Shown here piece by piece: positions 35,326 to 43,729 of a stretch of DNA of 64,000 bases. Every line of letters begins with the position of its first letter. The stretch's first letter is position 1. The position numbers were made by a program, and so were the translations under genes. This DNA comes from Methylocaldum sp002005105 (lineage in GTDB: Bacteria > Pseudomonadota > Gammaproteobacteria > Methylococcales > Methylococcaceae): positions 2,542,001 through 2,606,000 of the forward strand of contig NZ_CP194902.1 in assembly GCF_051027545.1 (NCBI RefSeq). Reading direction: 5' to 3'. Below the pieces are notes generated by a model. That model worked only from the letters and a program-made list of their open reading frames with translations, was not told where the DNA came from and searched no databases.

Positions 35326-36807
35326 ATGATTTTAGAGAGGGCAAAAATAACCGGCGTGATTCTGGCCGGCGGACGCGCACGACGGATGGGCGGCGAAGAC
35401 AAAGGGCTGATTCGCTTCAAAGGCAGACCACTGGCGAGCTACGCTCTGGAAGCCCTGGATTCGGTCGCCGCGCACATTCTGATCAACGCCAACCGGAATC
35501 GGGACGCATACGCGCGTTTCGGTTATCCCGTGATATCCGATCAGACCGACACTTTCGACGGGCCTCTGGCCGGGCTGCTCAGCGCCATGCGTGCCGCGGA
35601 AACGCCCTATGTCCTAACCGTGCCATGCGATTCGCCGCTGGTGACGGGGCGTCTTCTGGAAAGACTGTGCCGGGTGATGCAGGAGACCGGAGCCGAGCTT
35701 TGCGCCGCCCACGACGGCGAGCGTTTGCACCCGGTTTTCCTGCTGGCTGAACGCCGCCTGGCGGACAGCCTGGAACGTTATCTGGCCGGCGGTCAGCGGA
35801 AGATCGACCTCTGGCTCGAGCAGCACAGGCTGGCCTTGGTCGATTTCAGCGATCATCCCGAGCTGTTCGCCAACGTCAACACGCCGGGGGAGTTGGCGGC
35901 GCTGGAGGGCATGGAAACGGCGGATGCAACGGCAGCGGCTCCGATCGATCTTCAGGCCAATCCTTACGATATCCGAATGACGAATGCGGGACGCGCCTCC
36001 TGCTATGCCGCCACCGCGCTCGACGAGTACGGTGAACGCCGCGAATTGGAACTGGTGGGCGAACGCGCTCTGACCGTCTATGTGGACAAGTACGAAATCG
36101 TCACCTTGATGACGATCGGAACCCATCCGGAACTCCTGACGCTCGGTTATCTCCGCAACCAGGGATTCATCGAGAACATCGCCGACATTCGATCGGTGCA
36201 GGTCGATTGGGAGACCGAGGCGGTCGCGGTGACTACCCGGCTCACCGAACACGCCTTTCTCGAAAGGCTGGGCAGCCGTACCGTCACCACGGGGTGCGGT
36301 CAGGGCACGGTGTTCGGCCGGTTGATGGACCAGCTCCGCGAAATTCGCGTACCCAAGGTGACCGTCCGCCAATCGGAGATCTACGGCGTTTTCAATGCGC
36401 TCAGGGATTACAACGAGGTATACAAGCGGGCCGGGGCGGTGCATGGCTGCGCGCTGTGCAAAGACGGCAAGATCGAGATCTTCGTCGAAGATGTCGGACG
36501 CCATAATGCCGTGGATGCGATCGCCGGCTACATGTGGCTCACCGGCATGGAAGGCGGGGACAAGATTTTCTATACCACCGGACGCCTCACCTCGGAAATG
36601 GTGATCAAAGTCACGCAAATGGGGATCCCGGTGCTGCTGTCGCGTTCGGGGGCCACCCACATGGGATTCGAGCTGGCGCGGCAGGCGGGCGTGACCATGC
36701 TCGCCCGCGCGAAGGGACGGCACTTCCTGGTTCTCAATGGCGGCGAAAATATCGTTTTCGACGTGCCTTTGCCGAAGCGGCCTTCGCCCGAAACGACGGA
36801 TGATTAA
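35326..36807 (+). CDS. MobA-FdhD fusion: Mo-cofactor guanylyltransferase and formate dehydrogenase sulfurtransferase
   Basis: Residues 1-~190 are MobA, which adds GMP to molybdopterin: VILAGGRARRMGG-EDKG nucleotide loop and the metal-binding PCDSPL. Residues ~210-485 are FdhD, which delivers sulfur to the Mo-bis-MGD cofactor of formate dehydrogenase: TIGTHPELLTLGYL, TTGCGQGT, FVEDVGRHNAVD and the SRSGAT loop. Both halves act on one cofactor at successive steps, so fusion makes sense. The FdhD active-site CxxC is CGQG here, keeping only the first cysteine (C324), while another pair occurs at C375/C378. No formate dehydrogenase lies in the window. Confidence 0.92.
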   Translation: MILERAKITGVILAGGRARRMGGEDKGLIRFKGRPLASYALEALDSVAAHILINANRNRDAYARFGYPVISDQTDTFDGPLAGLLSAMRAAETPYVLTVPCDSPLVTGRLLERLCRVMQETGAELCAAHDGERLHPVFLLAERRLADSLERYLAGGQRKIDLWLEQHRLALVDFSDHPELFANVNTPGELAALEGMETADATAAAPIDLQANPYDIRMTNAGRASCYAATALDEYGERRELELVGERALTVYVDKYEIVTLMTIGTHPELLTLGYLRNQGFIENIADIRSVQVDWETEAVAVTTRLTEHAFLERLGSRTVTTGCGQGTVFGRLMDQLREIRVPKVTVRQSEIYGVFNALRDYNEVYKRAGAVHGCALCKDGKIEIFVEDVGRHNAVDAIAGYMWLTGMEGGDKIFYTTGRLTSEMVIKVTQMGIPVLLSRSGATHMGFELARQAGVTMLARAKGRHFLVLNGGENIVFDVPLPKRPSPETTDD

Positions 36808-36893
36808 CAACCGCAGGCAATTCCGATCACGTTTTTCGGTGCGTTGCCCTGCTAAGCTTTAATGTCAAGTGATCCTTAGTTCTATTGCGACCT

Positions 36894-37637
36894 ATGCCAG
36901 CCGATACCAGTGAAAGCCAAGGCGGATACGTTCTGAAAAGCCGGGGCGAAATCATCGAAAAGCTCAAGCTCATGCAGACGAAGAAGTGTCTTTTAAGCAC
37001 TCTGCCGGACGGTAGTGGCCTGAGTTTCGTGACCACGGTCGTGCAGGTGATGGCGGAAAAAGGATTGGTGGTCATGGATTTGAGCGAGAACGCCAGCGTC
37101 AATCGGCAGTTGCTGGCGGCGCAGCAAGTCGCATTTCGCGGACAAATCGACGGCATCCAGTGCCGCTTCGCCCTGACCAAACTTACCGAGGCGACCTTGA
37201 ACGGGCAAACCGTGCTTGCGGCCCCGATTCCGGATTCCTTGTACTGGCGGCAGCAGCGGACGTTCTACCGGGTGGCGATTCCGGTAGCCATGCCGGCCAA
37301 ATGCGTGGTCAGGCTCGACGACATGCCCGCAGAGTTCGGTATTGCCGACATCAGTCTTTCTGGGTTAGCCCTGATCGACAAAGCCAATCGGCTCGGCGAC
37401 TTGTTCTCCGTCGGGCATATTCTCGAAGAATGCAGGCTGATCCTGCCCGGCCATGGCGAAATGATGCTGGGTCTCGAAGTGCGCAATAAAGTCGCGATGA
37501 CCTGGGCTAACCCGCCGGTCGGTCAGCGGGTGGGGTGTATTTTCCGCGGCGCCAGCCGAAATTTCGAAATCAGCCTTCAGAAATTCATTTACGAGATTGA
37601 ATTGCAGAAGAAGCGGCAGGAGAGCGTATCGCGCTGA
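36894..37637 (+). CDS. PilZ-domain protein, YcgR-like
   Basis: The 247-residue protein has an N-terminal YcgR-type domain and a C-terminal PilZ domain that binds cyclic-di-GMP: the RxxxR motif is RTFYR and the D/NxSxxG motif is DISLSG. YcgR proteins brake flagellar motors or act on other envelope machines. ATG 36894 is preferred over an upstream TTG. It may respond to the GGDEF protein at 1006-2907 among others. It is preceded by mobA-fdhD in the same direction with an 86-base gap. Confidence 0.88.
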   Translation: MPADTSESQGGYVLKSRGEIIEKLKLMQTKKCLLSTLPDGSGLSFVTTVVQVMAEKGLVVMDLSENASVNRQLLAAQQVAFRGQIDGIQCRFALTKLTEATLNGQTVLAAPIPDSLYWRQQRTFYRVAIPVAMPAKCVVRLDDMPAEFGIADISLSGLALIDKANRLGDLFSVGHILEECRLILPGHGEMMLGLEVRNKVAMTWANPPVGQRVGCIFRGASRNFEISLQKFIYEIELQKKRQESVSR

Positions 37638-37650
37638 GGGCGGCCAAGTC

Positions 37651-39186
37651 CTAAGCAAAGAAACCATGGAGGTACCACCCGCCGTTCTCATCGAGTTCCC
37701 GGTATATCCAGGCGCGGACGCCTTCCGGGCTCACCGCCACGCGGTAATCCCGCCGGATCGACGCGCCGTCCCACCAGCCGCTCTCGATGCGTTCCCGCTC
37801 CGGCAGCAACCGGTAACGGGTTGGATCGCACGGTCGAGGCTTGGGCAGCAGCCACAACGGCCGGCGCTCCTTGCCGATGGCGAAGCCGATGGGCGATTCG
37901 TTCCGCGTCCAATCGCAAACGGCGTCTTCGGGAGCGCCGGAGACCCCCTTCCAGGCGAGCTCAGGGCGGTGATCGGCCGGGGTGTCCAGAAAGCGCAAGG
38001 CATCGCGTCCCAGGCGCTGCTGCAATTGTTCCAGCAAGGTCTCCCAGTCCAAAACGCCCGGAGTTTTGGCAGCGAATAGATCCGCCTCGTGCGCCCGATA
38101 GGGTTGTAGCGCGCCGCAACGCAGGCGAAGGGCGGTAACGGCGTCAGGCAGGGGCGTTCGCTCCAGACGCTCGCTCAGCAGCATCGAAATTCTCTCCGGA
38201 TCGCGGCTGGCGTAGCGAAGCTTCAGTTCCAGGCGCGTGGCTGGCCGGCGGAAGTGGAAAAGCTCCAGTTCCAGCCGGTCCGTGGCGGCGTCGTGCTGGC
38301 GCAAAAAGGCAGCCAAATTTTCCAGCAGAACCGCGCACACGGGGCGCAGGTGAGCCAGGTTCTCGGTTTCCGCGGCGAGTTCCCGATAAGCTTGAAAGAC
38401 AGGCGGCGTTCGGAAGAGCCCGGGCATTTCCTTTTCCCGCCCTGCGGCTCGGTCGAGTTGGCGTAGCACGGCAAGACCGTAACGCCGAGCTAGGCCGTCC
38501 CGCGGCAAACGCCAGAGATCGCGCAGGGTGTGGAGACCGGCCTTGGCGAGCCGGTTCGCCGTATTCCGTTCCAGGGGCAAGCGGGCGATGGTCAGATCGC
38601 CGAGCCCGGAGCGGAGTGCCGCCGGGTTCTCCACCGTCCGCTCCAGCCCGGAGGAGGCCATGAGCCAGGCCGGAAAAGGTGCCGGTGCCGCCGCGAGAAT
38701 GTTGCAATGGCCCAGGTTTTCGAGCTTGGCACGCAGCCGCTGCGTCAAGGCATTCAAGCCGCCGAACAGGGTCAGGCTGCCGCGGATTTCAAGGACCAGG
38801 GCGGCCGGATAATCGAGGCTCACCCAAGGCGTGAAGCCGAGCCCGGCTTCCGCCAGCTTTTCCAGCGCTTCGCGTTCCATCCGTTCGTCGCGGCGATGCA
38901 GTTGCAGACCGGCGCATAAGGCCAGGGCCGCGTTCGTAGGTAAGCCGGGATGGATGCCGAAAGCCCCGGCGGCAGGGGTGGCGGCAGAAATCAGGGAACG
39001 CCCGCCGCTGTCCACCCATACGGCGGCGGGACAGTCGTCTTCGAGCTTGAAGACCTCCAGCGGCAAACGCGGCAGATAACAGCACAGCCAAAGTGCCGCC
39101 GGCGCCGGCTGCGAAGTAGCGGAGACTTGCGTGGCCGACAATGTGAGCTGGGCTGCCGGAACTGTCGGAAAAGCCTGCAAAGCCAT
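37651..39186 (-). CDS. imuB: ImuB, Y-family polymerase-like mutagenesis protein
   Basis: The protein, 511 residues from ATG 39186, has the Y-family polymerase palm/fingers fold (LWLCCYLPRLPLEVF, GLGFTPWVSLDYPAALVLEI, ARLPL ... LRDLWRLPRDGLARRYG) but lacks the acidic catalytic residues, as known for ImuB. ImuB joins ImuA/ImuA' and DnaE2 in SOS-induced mutagenic synthesis. The start is the ATG after an in-frame TTG at 39198. Unlike usual cassettes it is separated from imuA by 554 bases. dnaE2 is not in the window. Confidence 0.9.
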   Translation of the reverse strand: MALQAFPTVPAAQLTLSATQVSATSQPAPAALWLCCYLPRLPLEVFKLEDDCPAAVWVDSGGRSLISAATPAAGAFGIHPGLPTNAALALCAGLQLHRRDERMEREALEKLAEAGLGFTPWVSLDYPAALVLEIRGSLTLFGGLNALTQRLRAKLENLGHCNILAAAPAPFPAWLMASSGLERTVENPAALRSGLGDLTIARLPLERNTANRLAKAGLHTLRDLWRLPRDGLARRYGLAVLRQLDRAAGREKEMPGLFRTPPVFQAYRELAAETENLAHLRPVCAVLLENLAAFLRQHDAATDRLELELFHFRRPATRLELKLRYASRDPERISMLLSERLERTPLPDAVTALRLRCGALQPYRAHEADLFAAKTPGVLDWETLLEQLQQRLGRDALRFLDTPADHRPELAWKGVSGAPEDAVCDWTRNESPIGFAIGKERRPLWLLPKPRPCDPTRYRLLPERERIESGWWDGASIRRDYRVAVSPEGVRAWIYRELDENGGWYLHGFFA

Positions 39187-39220
39187 GGGGTGTTCCAATG
39201 TTTAGGGCATTTTTATATCG

Positions 39221-39252
39221 GGTGTAGGGGCGAATGAATTCGCCCCTACACC
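39221..39252. repeat. Palindromic repeat, family C, upstream of imuB
   Basis: A perfect 14-bp inverted repeat (GGTGTAGGGGCGAA with TTCGCCCCTACACC) with a 4-base loop, 35 bases upstream of the imuB start codon. A second palindrome with 9-bp arms (ACGGCACAC/GTGTGCCGT) lies at 39392-39410. Between 39253 and 39600 I see no gene, only further repeat-like fragments. Confidence 0.75.
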
Positions 39253-39551
39253 ATAAATTCGAACTGAAAATGCTCTTGCCCAATTTGCTCCTTCTTTCCG
39301 GGCAGAGGTATCTACATAAGTCGATCAAAGAAGGAATCGTTGCGCGATAGCTTCGTTTGAGTTGTAGGCCGGAATAAGCAAAGCGTTTCATACGGCACAC
39401 CGTGTGCCGTCCCCTGTGGGCGCTGCGCATGCCAATCCGCTCCCGGCCGCTTGGTCCGGCAAAACTCAGTGGGACATAACATTGTGCCGGGAACGGCTAT
39501 CGCCCCTTCGACTTCGCTCAGGACAGGCTTATCCTGGCCTACATCCGGCTG

Positions 39552-39576
39552 CGTCGGGAAAGGATTCCCGACTTAC
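39552..39576. repeat. Half-unit of repeat family B
   Basis: GTCGGGAAAGGATTCCCGAC followed by TTACG matches the right arm of the family B unit at 10618-10674. Confidence 0.65.
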
Positions 39577-39600
39577 GTGGCTGCTTCTGCATGCTGCCTA

Positions 39601-39737
39601 TTAACCCGGCCTATAAATATAGGCCGGGTTAATCCGGGGCAGGGATGCCCCGGCGCGGCGACAAGCCGCGTGAGCCCAGGCCGGGCGTGTACCGGCCTGG
39701 GCGGCGGCCCGAAATACCAGGAGGGTATTTACGGGCC
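39601..39737. ncRNA. Candidate structured RNA: five adjacent hairpins
   Basis: Five hairpins follow each other with 0-3 bases between them. H1 39601-39632: 14-bp perfect stem, loop AAAT. H2 39634-39653: 8 bp, loop GGGA (a GNRA tetraloop on the plus strand). H3 39654-39670: 6 bp, loop GACAA. H4 39674-39702: 11 bp, 7-base loop. H5 39706-39737: a 7-bp stem and a 6-bp stem joined by a one-base bulge, loop AGGA. The GNRA-type loop favours a plus-strand transcript. The array ends 3 bases before the imuA stop codon. It matches no family I can name; a structured RNA or RNA-like mobile element is inferred from shape alone. Confidence 0.5.
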
Positions 39738-39740
39738 TGA

Positions 39741-40388
39741 TTAATAATTGGGAAACATATCGTCCGCCCCGCCAATCAGTACGGCATTCACGACCGGCAT
39801 GCCGCGCGTCTTGAGAATGTGAACCCAAAGCCCTTGCTCTCCCGCTTCGAGGCGAAGACGCAGGGCGGCCGGGGTGCCGGCGGGCAGGTCGGACAAAAGC
39901 AGTACACCGAGGCAATGGCCTTCCGTCGCCGCCAGTTGCAAGCGGCGCAATACCGGAAAAGGAGACGGTTTGCGGGGCCAGGCCAGGACCATGCCGCAGG
40001 CGGTGCTGCGCAACAGTTTTTCCGCGCTCCACCAGATGTCCTTGTCGTTCGAGAGCTTGTCCAGCAGGAGCAGGCGGCCCAAATCGATGCCGGCATCCGC
40101 CAGGGCCGGTGCATATGGCAGATAAGGCGGCGCGATCCAGGCCAGGCGTTTTCCCGATCCTTGCACGTGCCGCATGGCGGGAAGCAAGAGATGCAGTTCG
40201 CCGATGCCCCAGGCGGGAACGGAAACTTCCATCAATGCCGCAAAAGGCCAGCCTCCTTCCGGTAATGCGCGGTCCAATTCCTGAAAGCCGGTGGGAATCG
40301 CAGCATTCTCGGCAGGTTGAGGCCGGCGGCCGCGCCACAGAAGCGGCGTCGTGCGGAGCAGTTCATCAAGTCCATTTGGGCTGTTCAT
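39741..40388 (-). CDS. imuA: ImuA, SulA/RecA-like SOS mutagenesis protein
   Basis: The 215-residue protein from ATG 40388 is of the ImuA/SulA-like family: PTGFQELDRALPEGGWPFAALMEV, RLAWIAPPYLPYAPALADAGI, LLLLDK and the C-terminal RLEAGEQGLWVHILK. ImuA proteins interact with ImuB and DnaE2. Its ATG overlaps the lexA TGA by one base, so it is coupled to lexA. The frame stays open to 41057, but that part is a shadow of lexA. Confidence 0.88.
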   Translation of the reverse strand: MNSPNGLDELLRTTPLLWRGRRPQPAENAAIPTGFQELDRALPEGGWPFAALMEVSVPAWGIGELHLLLPAMRHVQGSGKRLAWIAPPYLPYAPALADAGIDLGRLLLLDKLSNDKDIWWSAEKLLRSTACGMVLAWPRKPSPFPVLRRLQLAATEGHCLGVLLLSDLPAGTPAALRLRLEAGEQGLWVHILKTRGMPVVNAVLIGGADDMFPNY

Positions 40389-40999
40389 CACACCCACTCG
40401 CTGCGGATGACGCCGACTACCACGCCTTCGATGCACAACTCCTGGCGCTCTAGGTCGACCGCCAGGGTTTCGAAGTCGGGATTGGCCGGTTCCAGATAGG
40501 CCACGGAGCCTTCGAGCCGCAGCCGTTTTACCGTGACTTCGTCGCCGATGCGGGCGATCACGATTTGGCCGCTGCGGGTCTGGTCGGTGCGCTGCACCGC
40601 CAGAAGATCGCCTTCCAGAATGCCCGCATCGCGCATGCTGAGACCGCGCACGCGGAGCAGGTAATCCGCTTTGCCCTGGAACAATTCCGGGCCGAGGCGG
40701 CAATATTTCTCGATATGGGCTTCTGTCAGCACCGGCCGGCCGGCGGCGACTCTGCCGATGACGGGCAGGGCGTCGGCCGGAGCCTGGTATTCCAGCAGCC
40801 GGATACCCCGCGCCAGAGAGGGCATGAGCTCGATCAGACCTTTTCGGGCCAATGCCTGAAGATGGCCGCGCACGGCATTCGTGGATTTGAGACCCAGCGC
40901 ATCGGCAATTTCCGCGATGGTCGGCGGTACGCCGCTCTGGCGCAGGGTTTGGCGGATATGGTCGAGTATTTCCTGTTGGCGCGGAGTCGTGTTCTTCAT
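40388..40999 (-). CDS. lexA: LexA repressor
   Basis: The 203-residue protein has an N-terminal winged helix (TPRQQEILDHIRQ, PTIAEIADALGLKS), a self-cleavage site Ala86-Gly87 (RVAAGRPV), and the protease dyad Ser121 (GLSMRDAG) and Lys158 (EVTVKRL). It is the first gene of the lexA-imuA-imuB unit, so SOS induction would raise imuA and imuB. The DNA-binding helix differs from E. coli LexA, consistent with the unusual palindrome found at its promoter. Confidence 0.95.
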   Translation of the reverse strand: MKNTTPRQQEILDHIRQTLRQSGVPPTIAEIADALGLKSTNAVRGHLQALARKGLIELMPSLARGIRLLEYQAPADALPVIGRVAAGRPVLTEAHIEKYCRLGPELFQGKADYLLRVRGLSMRDAGILEGDLLAVQRTDQTRSGQIVIARIGDEVTVKRLRLEGSVAYLEPANPDFETLAVDLERQELCIEGVVVGVIRSEWV

Positions 41000-41000
41000 G

Positions 41001-41027
41001 GCTTATAAAAGCAGTGCTTTTATAAGC
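41001..41027. promoter_or_regulatory. lexA: Probable LexA operator
   Basis: A perfect 12-bp inverted repeat, GCTTATAAAAGC and GCTTTTATAAGC, with a 3-base centre, starting 1 base from the lexA ATG. It would overlap the transcription start, an ideal place for autorepression. It is unlike the E. coli CTGT-N8-ACAG box. Confidence 0.7.
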
Positions 41028-41057
41028 AGTATAGTTGGGCTTTCGAGAAATGCGCAA
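41028..41057 (-). promoter_or_regulatory. lexA: Sigma-70 type promoter of lexA-imuA
   Basis: On the minus strand TTGCGC (41057-41052) and TATACT (41033-41028) are 18 bases apart. The start point would fall inside the palindrome at 41001-41027, leaving a very short leader with no clear ribosome binding site. Confidence 0.6.
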
Positions 41058-41086
41058 GCATCGATATGGAGGATGCGACGAATGCT

Positions 41087-42463
41087 TTACAGCGTTAGCA
41101 GAAACGCGAGCAGATCCTCTTTCTCGGACTTGGTGAGTTTCAGTCCGAGCACCAGGTTGAAGAATTCCACCGTGTCTTCCAGCGTCAGCAAGCGGCCGTC
41201 GTGCAGATAGGGCGGCGAGTCCTTGATGCCGCGCAGAGGCGGAGTCTTGACGGAGCCGTCCGTCGAAGTGGCTTGGCTGGTGGTGATTCCGGGTCGGTAA
41301 AACCGTTCCACCTTCAGGTCATGGGTCTGGTTGTCGGTATAGTGGGGCGGTGTGTGGCAAGTCGCGCACCGGGCTTTGCCGAAAAAAAGTTCCTGCCCTC
41401 GGAGCGCGGCCTCGTCGTTGTTTTTTTGCGGGTCCAGTTTGCCCGACGTATCGAGCCTGGGCGCCGGCGGAAAATCGATGAGTTTTTGAAACTCGGCCAT
41501 GAGGCGCGCTTCGTCGGCTCGTTCGACCATGTGGGCTTCCTTTCTTTTGGCGGCTTCAGCGTCTCCGTCGAAATAAGCCGTCTCCAGTTCGAATTCCGAG
41601 CGGTCCTCGATGCTTTTCAGTCGGCCCTGGGTGTCGAACAACTGCTGGACGTCGACGCCCCTGAGGCTCCGCGTGTCGATGCGACGGCCGGGTTCCCGCG
41701 GCCGGGTGCTCGATGCCGTCTGTATGGCCGCGCCGGTGTGGCCGTTGACATGGCAGTCGAAACAGGCGACTCCGGAAGAAGGATCTTCGGTACGGCGGTC
41801 ATCGGTGGCGTTGAACTGCTGCTGGGGAAAAGGTGTGAGCAAGAGCCGCAGCCCTTCCAGCTGTTCCGCATTGATGATGCCGTCGAAAAGTTCGCGGTAG
41901 TTGGATAGCGTTATCAAGCGGCTTCGAGAGACATCGCCCAGGTCCGGCCGTGTCTTGAGAAAGAGCGGAGACGGGAGTTCCGGTTGGAAGCGATCCGGAA
42001 TGTCGAAGCCCACGTCGAAACGGGTGAGATCCCGGCCTTCTTGCTCCTCGACGGCTTCTATGAAATTTTTGCTGAACACGATGCCGCCCTCGGCGGGATT
42101 GGGGTGGGGCAGAGGCATGAACCCCTTCGGAAACAAGTCTTGCTTTCGAATGTCCTCAGGGGACATTTCCACTAATTCTTCCCAGGTTATGACCTCCCGC
42201 AGTTTGACCCGCACGCCTTCCTGAATGGGTTTGCCATGGGTCATCGTCACTGTTTTGGAGGGGTTGTCGCTGAGATCGTAACGTTCGTCGAGAGCCTTCA
42301 AATGGCGCTCCATGGCATCCAGCTTTGCGGTCTTCATGCGCGCCATGAACTGCTGAAATTCCTCGGCGCTCCTCGCCGGAGCGGGACACATCGCGAGGCC
42401 GGTGAAGGTCAGGCCCAGGATTGCGAATCCACGCAGAACCGTTTCGAGTGCTTTTTCTGGCAT
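41087..42463 (-). CDS. Di-haem cytochrome c peroxidase-like protein
   Basis: The 458-residue exported protein has a signal peptide (ending around ARSAEE) and two c-type haem sites: CFDCH and CATCH. C-terminal motifs KTPPLRGIKDSPPYLHDGRLLTLEDTVEFFN are those of the bacterial di-haem peroxidase/MauG superfamily. It is longer than classical peroxidases, with an extra N-terminal ~200 residues. Peroxidase, MauG-like oxidation or electron transfer are all possible. It ends 88 bases from the lexA start and is transcribed alone. Confidence 0.88.
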   Translation of the reverse strand: MPEKALETVLRGFAILGLTFTGLAMCPAPARSAEEFQQFMARMKTAKLDAMERHLKALDERYDLSDNPSKTVTMTHGKPIQEGVRVKLREVITWEELVEMSPEDIRKQDLFPKGFMPLPHPNPAEGGIVFSKNFIEAVEEQEGRDLTRFDVGFDIPDRFQPELPSPLFLKTRPDLGDVSRSRLITLSNYRELFDGIINAEQLEGLRLLLTPFPQQQFNATDDRRTEDPSSGVACFDCHVNGHTGAAIQTASSTRPREPGRRIDTRSLRGVDVQQLFDTQGRLKSIEDRSEFELETAYFDGDAEAAKRKEAHMVERADEARLMAEFQKLIDFPPAPRLDTSGKLDPQKNNDEAALRGQELFFGKARCATCHTPPHYTDNQTHDLKVERFYRPGITTSQATSTDGSVKTPPLRGIKDSPPYLHDGRLLTLEDTVEFFNLVLGLKLTKSEKEDLLAFLLTL

Positions 42464-42625
42464 CGTCCGTTCCTCCCTATCGGCACTTTGCTGAATGCAG
42501 CCTCGAAAGCCGCGATGGTTGAAGTCCGTAGACGAAATGTTTAATTAAATGGCAGTCATCTCGATAGCGATAGCCGTACGAATACGGACCCATTCAAAGT
42601 CGCTTTCGATGAGGAATTAATTTTT

Positions 42626-42705
42626 GTAGGGTGGGTTAGGCCGCGAGGCCGTAACCCGCCGAGCGACCTCGAATCGGTGGGTTACGCTCCGCTAACCCAC
42701 CCTAC
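42626..42705. repeat. Dispersed palindromic repeat, family A
   Basis: Outer arms GTAGGGTGGGTTAG and CTAACCCACCCTAC are perfect reverse complements, with internal CGTAACCCGCC and GGTGGGTTACG forming a second pair. It is the only structure I see in the 377-base gap (42464-42840) between the cytochrome gene and fabI. Confidence 0.88.
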
Positions 42706-42840
42706 ATAATGGTCACTCGAATGCCCAATGGAATGAGTTCGATTCCAGGGCAAGCAGGGCGGTCGGAAACCCGCAAGAAGCCGCGGTGAAGGGGCGAGGG
42801 GCAAGCCGGGACGATCGTCCCGGCCCGCCGATGACGAAGA

Positions 42841-43623
42841 TCAGATCCCGGAGAGGCCGACGATGTTGTAGCCGGCGTCCACGTACAGGATTTCCCCGGT
42901 GATGCCGGATGCGAGATCGGAGCATAGAAACGCGGCGGCGTTGCCCACTTCCTCGATGGTGACGTTCTTGCGCAAGGGAGCCGCTTGTTCGCCTTTGGCC
43001 AGCATCTCGCGGAAATTGGCGATGCCGGAGGCGGCGAGGGTACGGATGGCTCCGGCGGAGACGGCATTGACGCGGATCCCTTCGGGGCCGAGGGAAGCCG
43101 CCAGATAACGGACATTGGCTTCGAGGCTGGCTTTGGCGACGCCCATCACGTTGTAATTCGGAATGGCCCGTTCGGCACCGAGATAGCTCAGCGTCAGCAA
43201 CGAACCCTTGCGTCCCGCCATCAGCTTGCGGCCGGCTTTCGCGAGCGCGGCGAAGCTGTAGGAACTGATGTCGTGGGCGATACGGAAATTTTCGCGGGTT
43301 ACCGCGTCGAGATAAGAGCCTTCCAGGGCTTCGCGAGGGGCGAAGGCGACGGAATGGACGATGCAATCGAGCCCGTCCCAGCGTTTGCCCAATTCGTCGA
43401 AAAGCGCGTCGATCTGCTCATCGCTCGCCACTTCGCAGGGCAGGACGATTTTCGCGCCCAGTTCCGCCGCCAGTTTTTCGACGCGCTCCTTGAGCTTGTC
43501 GTTCTGATAAGTCAGCGCGATTTCCGCTCCCTCCCGCCGCATCGCCTCCGCGATGCCGTAGGCGATGGACCGATTGCTGGCGACACCGACGATAAGAGCA
43601 CGCTTGTCTTGCATGAAACCCAT
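42841..43623 (-). CDS. fabI: Enoyl-[acyl-carrier-protein] reductase (NADH)
   Basis: FabI reduces trans-2-enoyl-ACP in fatty acid elongation. The protein (260 residues from ATG 43623) shows the FabI-type cofactor loop (VGVASNRSIAYGIAEA), the catalytic Tyr-x6-Lys in YNVMGVAKASLE, and the C-terminal LYVDAGYNIVGLSG. GGAGA lies seven bases before the ATG; the frame extends upstream to 43695 but without family similarity. An IS5 copy sits about 106 bases upstream of the start. Confidence 0.96.
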   Translation of the reverse strand: MGFMQDKRALIVGVASNRSIAYGIAEAMRREGAEIALTYQNDKLKERVEKLAAELGAKIVLPCEVASDEQIDALFDELGKRWDGLDCIVHSVAFAPREALEGSYLDAVTRENFRIAHDISSYSFAALAKAGRKLMAGRKGSLLTLSYLGAERAIPNYNVMGVAKASLEANVRYLAASLGPEGIRVNAVSAGAIRTLAASGIANFREMLAKGEQAAPLRKNVTIEEVGNAAAFLCSDLASGITGEILYVDAGYNIVGLSGI

Positions 43624-43729
43624 GGTGAATCTCCGATTTCGTCTGGAAATGGCGCGAAAGTATCCGCTAGAGGCCGAATGCTGTCTAGCCTGCATTTCTC
43701 CCCCCCTTCAATCGCAAACGGTCGCTTAA

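Noticed and set aside
40389..41057. Long minus-strand open frame upstream of and continuous with imuA
   Set aside because: It runs through lexA in another frame with Arg/Pro-rich sequence; lexA has clear domains and imuA has a proper start at 40388.
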